64,000 nucleotides of DNA. Source: Pusillimonas sp. DMV24BSW_D (lineage in GTDB: Bacteria; Pseudomonadota; Gammaproteobacteria; Burkholderiales; Burkholderiaceae_B). The stretch covers positions 3,127,900 to 3,191,899 of the forward strand of contig NZ_CP049990.1 in assembly GCF_011388195.1 (NCBI RefSeq), in the 5' to 3' direction. The notes under the pieces were generated by a model. It worked only from the letters and a program-made list of their open reading frames with translations, was not told the origin of the DNA and did not search any database. Shown here in pieces: positions 56,293 to 64,000 of the stretch. Made by a program: the position numbers and the translations under genes. Positions within the stretch are counted from its first letter, which is position 1; every line of letters starts with the position of its first letter.

Positions 56293-57701
56293 CGGGAAGG
56301 CGTCGTCGTTCCGTTCTGGGCTGGCTTTTCTACCCGATCTGGCCCGGCCCACGCGATCTTGTTTATTTTCTGGTTATCGGCAAACGTTCGAAAGATCAGT
56401 TATCGGACAAGGCGTTGCTCGATGATGCGCAGTGGGCCATTTCCGAGCAACAAGCCAGCGGCTCGAGAATCTTATTGTGGTTCTCTTTAATTGTTATTGC
56501 CGCGTTTTTTATCTGGGCATCGCTAGCGCAAATTGACGAGGTTGTAAAGGGAAGCGGCAAGGTTGTGCCGTCACGCCAGGTGCAAATCGTTCAAAGTCTC
56601 GACGGAGGCATCATTGAAGAAATAATGGTGCGTACCGGTGAAGAAGTGCAGGTCGGGCAAGTACTTTTGCGCATTGATACCACACGCTTTTCCTCCAGCT
56701 TGGGTGAAAGCCGTGCCGAATGGCTGGCATTACTGGCCAAAGCCGCACGATTACAAGCATTAGCGGAGAACACGCCTTTCCAGGCACCGGAGATTGTTCT
56801 GGAAGAATCTCCGGAGGTAGCCGCTATGGAAAGGGAGCTATGGCAGAAACGTACCGAAGAAATCGCGATAGCGATCAACATCGCGCGCGACCAGTTAGTA
56901 CAACGCCAGCAGGAACTGCGTGAAACACAAGCAAATCTTGCTCAGGCCGCCTCCAGCTGCCAATTGACCTCACGAGAACTGAACGTTACCAAACCGTTGC
57001 TAAAAAGCGGTGCGGTATCCGAAGTTGACCTTTTACGTTTGCAACGCGACGTTGCCAAGTTTTGCGGGGAAGAACAAGCCGCCAAAGCGCAGATTGAGCG
57101 CCTCCAAGCTGCGATTTCCGAATCGCAAAGCAAGCTCGAAGAGGCGGAAATAAGCATTCGAAATACTGCCCGCAATGAGTTGTCTGATGTTCGCTCCCGT
57201 TTGGCAGCCCTTTCTCAAAGTCAACTGGCGCTCGCTGACCGAGTTCGTTTAGCCGATATTAGATCACCCGTTAACGGTACCGTTAAAACAGTCCTCACCA
57301 ATACTGTAGGCGGTGTGATTGAACCGGGTGAAGAAGTACTGGAGATTGTTCCAAACGACGATACATTACTGCTGGATGTACGCGTCAGCCCACGTGACAT
57401 CGCTTTCTTGCGCCCAAATCAAGAGGCTGAGGTTCGATTCACCGCTTATGACTTCGCAGTTTATGGCGGCCTGGATGGCGAGGTGGAACAAATTGGCGCC
57501 GATACCTTCACCGACGAAGACGGCAACGCCTACTACAACATTAAGGTCCGCACCGACCAGAATTATGTGCGCAGCCCCGACAACCCGATTATTCCGGGGA
57601 TGGTGGCTGACGTTAGCATTCTGACCGGTAAACGAACTGTGATGCAGTACCTTTTGAAACCCATTTTGCGTGCAAAGAACAACGCACTGACAGAACGATA
57701 A
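56289..57701 (+). CDS. lapC: HlyD-family membrane fusion protein (LapC-like)
   Basis: The periplasmic adaptor linking LapB to the TolC-like channel. Its 470 residues have one N-terminal membrane helix (about 60-80, FSLIVIAAFFIWASLAQIDE), a lipoyl/barrel-sandwich hybrid (VQSLDGGIIEEIMVRTGEEV), a long coiled coil (about 180-310), and a C-terminal beta-barrel (IRSPVNGTVKTVLTNTVGGV onward, with the family C-terminal block). The ATGA overlap with lapB means coupled translation. Confidence 0.93.
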   Translation: MTGRRRRSVLGWLFYPIWPGPRDLVYFLVIGKRSKDQLSDKALLDDAQWAISEQQASGSRILLWFSLIVIAAFFIWASLAQIDEVVKGSGKVVPSRQVQIVQSLDGGIIEEIMVRTGEEVQVGQVLLRIDTTRFSSSLGESRAEWLALLAKAARLQALAENTPFQAPEIVLEESPEVAAMERELWQKRTEEIAIAINIARDQLVQRQQELRETQANLAQAASSCQLTSRELNVTKPLLKSGAVSEVDLLRLQRDVAKFCGEEQAAKAQIERLQAAISESQSKLEEAEISIRNTARNELSDVRSRLAALSQSQLALADRVRLADIRSPVNGTVKTVLTNTVGGVIEPGEEVLEIVPNDDTLLLDVRVSPRDIAFLRPNQEAEVRFTAYDFAVYGGLDGEVEQIGADTFTDEDGNAYYNIKVRTDQNYVRSPDNPIIPGMVADVSILTGKRTVMQYLLKPILRAKNNALTER

Positions 57702-57716
57702 AAAAGAGCGCACATA

Positions 57717-58355
57717 ATGAGCATTCCGGTACTACTGATTACACAGGATGACAATTTGTGGGAGCACTGGCGGAAAATTAACGCTCAAAGCTGGGCGCCC
57801 GCGCGTGGTCATGACCTGTCGGACCTGGACCGTTGGCGTCAACATGGCAGAGCTCTTGTTATTCTGGACCGTCAACTTCCAAAACTTCCGGACTGGGATG
57901 ACCCGCAATGGAAAAAGCATTTCCACGACCTGCAAATCGTCATTGCCAGTATTCGCCCTAACGATCACGAGGCCTCAAGAACCTTTACCGCCGGGAGCAG
58001 CGGCTACTTGCATGCTTATAGCCCCATTCCGGTCTTGGAGAGCGCACTTCAAAGCGTCAGTGCAGGCAGTGTCTGGATGGGCCGCTCCCTGGTTAACCGA
58101 ATCCTGCAAGAGATAGATCGTCGTCTTAAGCCCGGTCAAGAAAGCAAGGCGCAGGCCTGGGCAGACTCATTAACCTTACGCGAAAAAGAAGTGGCGCAGC
58201 GCGCCGCCGTGGGACGAAGCAACCAGGAAATCGCCGATGAGCTGGGTATCACCGAGCGCACCGTACGAGCGCACATGACCGCTATTTTTGAAAAGCTGGG
58301 TGTAGCCGATCGTCTGACGCTGGCTCTGAAAGTGCACGGAATCAGCGCAAACTAA
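57717..58355 (+). CDS. Response-regulator-like LuxR/NarL-family transcription factor
   Basis: 212 residues: a receiver-like N-terminal domain with the acidic pair Asp11-Asp12 and a candidate phospho-acceptor Asp51 (VILDRQLP), then a LuxR HTH (LTLREKEVAQRAAVGRSNQE, ITERTVRAHMTAIFEKLGVA). The receiver's conserved Lys appears replaced (GYLHAYSP, His where GYLxK is usual), so phosphorylation may be altered or absent. It lies 15 bp after lapC on the same strand and overlaps the 3' end of the convergent lapD by 4 bp. It probably regulates adhesin or secretion genes. No partner kinase is nearby. Confidence 0.85.
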   Translation: MSIPVLLITQDDNLWEHWRKINAQSWAPARGHDLSDLDRWRQHGRALVILDRQLPKLPDWDDPQWKKHFHDLQIVIASIRPNDHEASRTFTAGSSGYLHAYSPIPVLESALQSVSAGSVWMGRSLVNRILQEIDRRLKPGQESKAQAWADSLTLREKEVAQRAAVGRSNQEIADELGITERTVRAHMTAIFEKLGVADRLTLALKVHGISAN

Positions 58356-60346
58356 ACACTAGACTCCGGTTTCGCATCTTGTTCGGAGCGCTCTAGATAA
58401 ATACCCTGCCGCATTAACAAATTCGCCGTACCCTGATCGGGGACGTCATCGGCCAGCACGCTGATTTTTAGCTTTCGCGCCGTTTGAATAACTGCGCCTA
58501 ACAAGTTCTGGCTGCCGGGGCTGCCCAGAACACCCGCCACGAAATCACCACCAATTTTCAAATAACTAAACGGCGCCTGATGTAAATAAATAAGCGCTTC
58601 GGGCTGATTGCCCAAATTGCGAAGGCCAACCTTGGCACCACACGCAACAACATCCCGGCAAAACGCCTGTACTTCCGCCGACCCTGACACCAATGCGAAC
58701 GCATCAACCTCAAGACACAAGCGCGATACAACATTTGCCGGCGCCGCATGCAGCAAACTCACCACCGTCGGCGTAAACTTTCCGTGTAACAAAGATGCTA
58801 AAGAAACCCGAAGTACCAACTCCTCGGGGTTATCGGTCAGCCAGGCTAGCGCGAGCTGAATCGCTTTTAAATCGCATTGACTTGAATAACCCAACCTCTG
58901 AGCTGCCGGCATAAACAAAAAGCCGGGAATTGCCGTTCCTTCACGACTTTGATCAAGCAAAATCAATAACGCCTCGTAGCGCTTGATCTCACCCAATTCA
59001 TTGTGATAATGGCGATGGGTATAACTCAGCACCAGGCCATCATGCTCGAGCGCATGGCCAATAAGTTCCGACCACTCGGTTTCGCTTGGCGCCGCCTTGC
59101 TTTCCAATACCTGCATAGGCTGAGCAACGTATTCAATATCTTTATGACCCGAGCTTTCCGCACGCATCAAGGCATGATCAAGGGCTGATAAAACCGTACT
59201 GACGTCGCCGTATTGCCCCGCATCAATCAGCGCGTAAGCCCAACGCGATACTCCGCCTTCTCGTAACGTAACCTGTAACTGGGTGAGCGTTTTTCGTACA
59301 TGCTGGGCCAGCCGAATAGCATCCAGACTACTTGGGGTTAGCATTAAAAGCACAAAATCGGACCCATTCAGCCGGGCGAGCACGCAAGGAATATCGGGAA
59401 ACTGTTTCACCGCCGCGAGCACGCGCTCCCCCACCGTTTTAAGCCATTCATCGACCTGAACACGTGACAAGGCCCGGTTGATTGCGGCGAGATCGCGCTG
59501 ACGAAACAGCAAAATATGGCCCTCAACCGCTGCATCCCGAGCTTGCTTTTCCATGCGCCGCCGCAAATCGTTCACAAAATACTTTCGATTCGCCAAACCG
59601 GTGACCGGGTCGCGATTCAACTCCAGCTCCAGCGATTCGATACGGCTATCGAGCTCGGCCTGGGTCGCCTTGATGCGTTCGCGTGCCTGGCCAATGGCGT
59701 CGGATACATCGTGTAGCTCACTAAAATTTGACTCAGCCGCTTCAGTGAGCATGGGAGTCGACTGTCCGTTTACACTGATGGCTTCCAACTGCGTTGTAAT
59801 TTCCCGCTTCAATGCACGACGGAACCAACGCACCAAAATGATGGCAAACAACGCCCAAATAACCCCCACCCCAATCACAATGAACAACAGACGGAAAACG
59901 CTATTCCAAAGTGATTGCAAAGCATATTGATCATCAGCCATGACTGAAATCGTGCCAATGCGTTGCCAACCATCGGTAACTTCCCTGACCTGCGCTTTTG
60001 CGTTGAGCGTAACCAAACCCGAAAACCAATCGGGCACCGCTTTAGGCTGAGCGGCTCGGTCGAGTTCTAAGCGGAACACATCATTTTCGGCCGTTGGTGT
60101 GAACACGATTTGCTCGAACTGACCACTATCAAATAATGCGGTAACAAGCAGTTCGCGAGTGGCGCGGTCTTGATTACCGGGTTGCGACATCAACAACGCA
60201 AGAGTAGAAGCCGCGTTCCGGCTTTGCGCCTGAAGTTCGTCGTTTAAATACTGACGCGCCGTATCCAGGCTAACAAACAACGTTCCAGCCAAAATACCGG
60301 CCACAACCAGCGTCACGCTAAGCAGCAATTGTTTTAGTAGTGACAT
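58352..60346 (-). CDS. lapD: LapD-like c-di-GMP receptor with degenerate GGDEF-EAL
   Basis: An inner-membrane inside-out signalling receptor of 664 residues. It has TM1 (about 5-25), a periplasmic LapD/MoxY-type domain with Trp127 in DGWQRIGTI (matching the LapG-binding Trp of LapD), TM2 (about 150-175), HAMP, then GGDEF and EAL domains. The GGDEF site is degraded to NGSDF (327-331), so it should not make c-di-GMP. The EAL site keeps EAL (458-460) but lacks the usual following Arg (EALLILLD). In the known system c-di-GMP binding makes LapD hold LapG away from the adhesin. It lies 34 bp after lapG. Confidence 0.92.
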   Translation of the reverse strand: MSLLKQLLLSVTLVVAGILAGTLFVSLDTARQYLNDELQAQSRNAASTLALLMSQPGNQDRATRELLVTALFDSGQFEQIVFTPTAENDVFRLELDRAAQPKAVPDWFSGLVTLNAKAQVREVTDGWQRIGTISVMADDQYALQSLWNSVFRLLFIVIGVGVIWALFAIILVRWFRRALKREITTQLEAISVNGQSTPMLTEAAESNFSELHDVSDAIGQARERIKATQAELDSRIESLELELNRDPVTGLANRKYFVNDLRRRMEKQARDAAVEGHILLFRQRDLAAINRALSRVQVDEWLKTVGERVLAAVKQFPDIPCVLARLNGSDFVLLMLTPSSLDAIRLAQHVRKTLTQLQVTLREGGVSRWAYALIDAGQYGDVSTVLSALDHALMRAESSGHKDIEYVAQPMQVLESKAAPSETEWSELIGHALEHDGLVLSYTHRHYHNELGEIKRYEALLILLDQSREGTAIPGFLFMPAAQRLGYSSQCDLKAIQLALAWLTDNPEELVLRVSLASLLHGKFTPTVVSLLHAAPANVVSRLCLEVDAFALVSGSAEVQAFCRDVVACGAKVGLRNLGNQPEALIYLHQAPFSYLKIGGDFVAGVLGSPGSQNLLGAVIQTARKLKISVLADDVPDQGTANLLMRQGIYLERSEQDAKPESSV

Positions 60347-60380
60347 AATCCGAGCCCTGTAAAAAGCATCATGTATCCGC

Positions 60381-61073
60381 TCATGGTGTAAACCCTTGAT
60401 TCTGCATTCGTTGCATCAGCGTTCGCCAACGGCCGATTTGGTTAACCGACGCCGGCTTGGCGCCCGGCACGTAGATACCCTGAACATTAAAACTGAAAAC
60501 CGGCGTGAGGTCGCCACGTTCGCCGGCCGGCTTAATCGTGTCGATTAAGCTGTCGAGCACTAATGGTTCTGCAGTTGGGTTTTCGTAATACCCCAGCACC
60601 ATATGCGCGATTGCCGCATTCTGAACCTGAGCACGTACATAGATAAAACGCAGTTTCTCGGGCGAAACCCCCAAGCTGATCAAAGAAAAATATTTGCCGA
60701 TGACGAAGTCTTCGCAATCGCCCAAACCTTTGCCCAGACTATCCAGCGGAGTAGCCCAAAAATCGGTTTGATTCCACACATCACGATCTTCGGCCTGGCG
60801 CACCGACCTGTTCCAAAACCGGTTAACAACAGATAACTGGGCAATTTGCGCGAGACCCTGTGCGCTTTCAAGTGCCTTGAACCAATCCTGAACTGCAGCC
60901 TGCCCTTTATTGCCATAAAGGCGCCGGCCTTGCTCGACCATGGTGTCCGCCTCAAAAAGCGTCAGCCCCTGGGCACGAGAGAGGATAGGAAAAAGTAATA
61001 GCGCGACCAGCCCGATAACGGGCAGCCAATTTCGACGCGAGAAAACGCATGCAAGCGTATCGGGTAGGCGCAT
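60381..61073 (-). CDS. lapG: LapG-like periplasmic cysteine protease
   Basis: A calcium-dependent bacterial transglutaminase-like cysteine proteinase that clips the adhesin N-terminus and frees the cell. Its 230 residues begin with a signal/anchor segment (about 14-35, WLPVIGLVALLLFPILSRAQ). The catalytic triad is Cys120 (GLGDCEDF), His157 (AIAHMVLG) and Asp174 (LVLDSL); the spacings of 37 and 17 equal those of Pseudomonas LapG. It lies between the adhesin gene and lapD on the same strand. Confidence 0.93.
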   Translation of the reverse strand: MRLPDTLACVFSRRNWLPVIGLVALLLFPILSRAQGLTLFEADTMVEQGRRLYGNKGQAAVQDWFKALESAQGLAQIAQLSVVNRFWNRSVRQAEDRDVWNQTDFWATPLDSLGKGLGDCEDFVIGKYFSLISLGVSPEKLRFIYVRAQVQNAAIAHMVLGYYENPTAEPLVLDSLIDTIKPAGERGDLTPVFSFNVQGIYVPGAKPASVNQIGRWRTLMQRMQNQGFTP

Positions 61074-61120
61074 GCAACGGATTGTAAACGTATTTTCGGG
61101 TGATGCGTCGGTAACCCGCG

Positions 61121-61162
61121 CGCGGCGGCAAGCTCAACAACCTAACAGAGCCTACCGCCGCG
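61121..61162. repeat. GC-rich inverted repeat between adhesin and lapG genes
   Basis: CGCGGCGG (61121-61128) pairs with CCGCCGCG (61155-61162) around a 26-base loop. It lies 9 bp beyond the adhesin stop, and no T-run follows. It may slow or stop read-through from the very large adhesin gene, or protect the mRNA end. Confidence 0.4.
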
Positions 61163-61170
61163 GGACCGCG

Positions 61171-64000
<2,830 letters not shown>

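Overview
The window looks like chromosomal DNA of a betaproteobacterium, most likely Burkholderiales, family Alcaligenaceae (the Pusillimonas / Advenella / Bordetella side). This rests on gene content and order: mreBCD-mrdA-rodA divergent from gatCAB, ftsE-ftsX-mutY, and metX-metW-ampG followed by xthA. It also rests on E. coli-type gshA, MetX-type methionine synthesis and a moderate-to-high GC content. I cannot fix the genus. Nearly all sequence is coding. I see no rRNA, tRNA, insertion sequence, phage or CRISPR.

Layout. 1-8715: the 3' end of an MTAP-type phosphorylase, an NDH-2-like flavoprotein, a lipoprotein TAXI-type binding protein abutting a GltS glutamate carrier, PEP carboxylase, and an MFS exporter. 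8782-11556: a secreted subtilisin-type autotransporter. 11577-18545: an aromatic catabolic island with a LysR regulator, a divergent intradiol ring-cleavage dioxygenase, four lower meta-pathway enzymes and an ABC-type binding protein. 18771-23779: a diguanylate cyclase with a duplicated sensor, an MFS carrier, an aromatic-aldehyde dehydrogenase and an OmpA lipoprotein. 23881-26129: two Aap-type amino-acid ABC permeases without their ATPase or binding protein. 26214-38772: core genes (ftsEX, mutY, the rod-shape cluster, gatCAB, pyrE). 38957-43175: DoxX, a LigB-type dioxygenase, a membrane diguanylate cyclase, a PACE exporter and xthA. 43186-51919: ampG, metW, metX, a LuxR-HTH mini-regulator, a lipoprotein, gshA and acnA. 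52308-64000: a Lap-type giant-adhesin locus.

How the genes work together. The dioxygenase operon (12611-17243) reads as a short route from an aromatic triol to pyruvate and acetyl-CoA. Intradiol cleavage would deliver a 2-hydroxymuconate-type diacid straight to the 4-oxalocrotonate decarboxylase, then hydratase, aldolase and acylating aldehyde dehydrogenase. No extradiol dioxygenase or semialdehyde-processing enzyme lies in the operon. This is an inference and my main candidate for an under-described system.

The right end is a c-di-GMP-controlled adhesion system: TolC-like LapE, a small acidic protein, LapB ATPase, LapC adaptor and a LuxR-type regulator, facing LapD receptor, LapG protease and the C-terminus of a LapA-like RTX adhesin that runs off the window. 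Two diguanylate cyclases elsewhere in the window could feed it. The adhesin has a striking poly-aspartate tract just before its RTX repeats.
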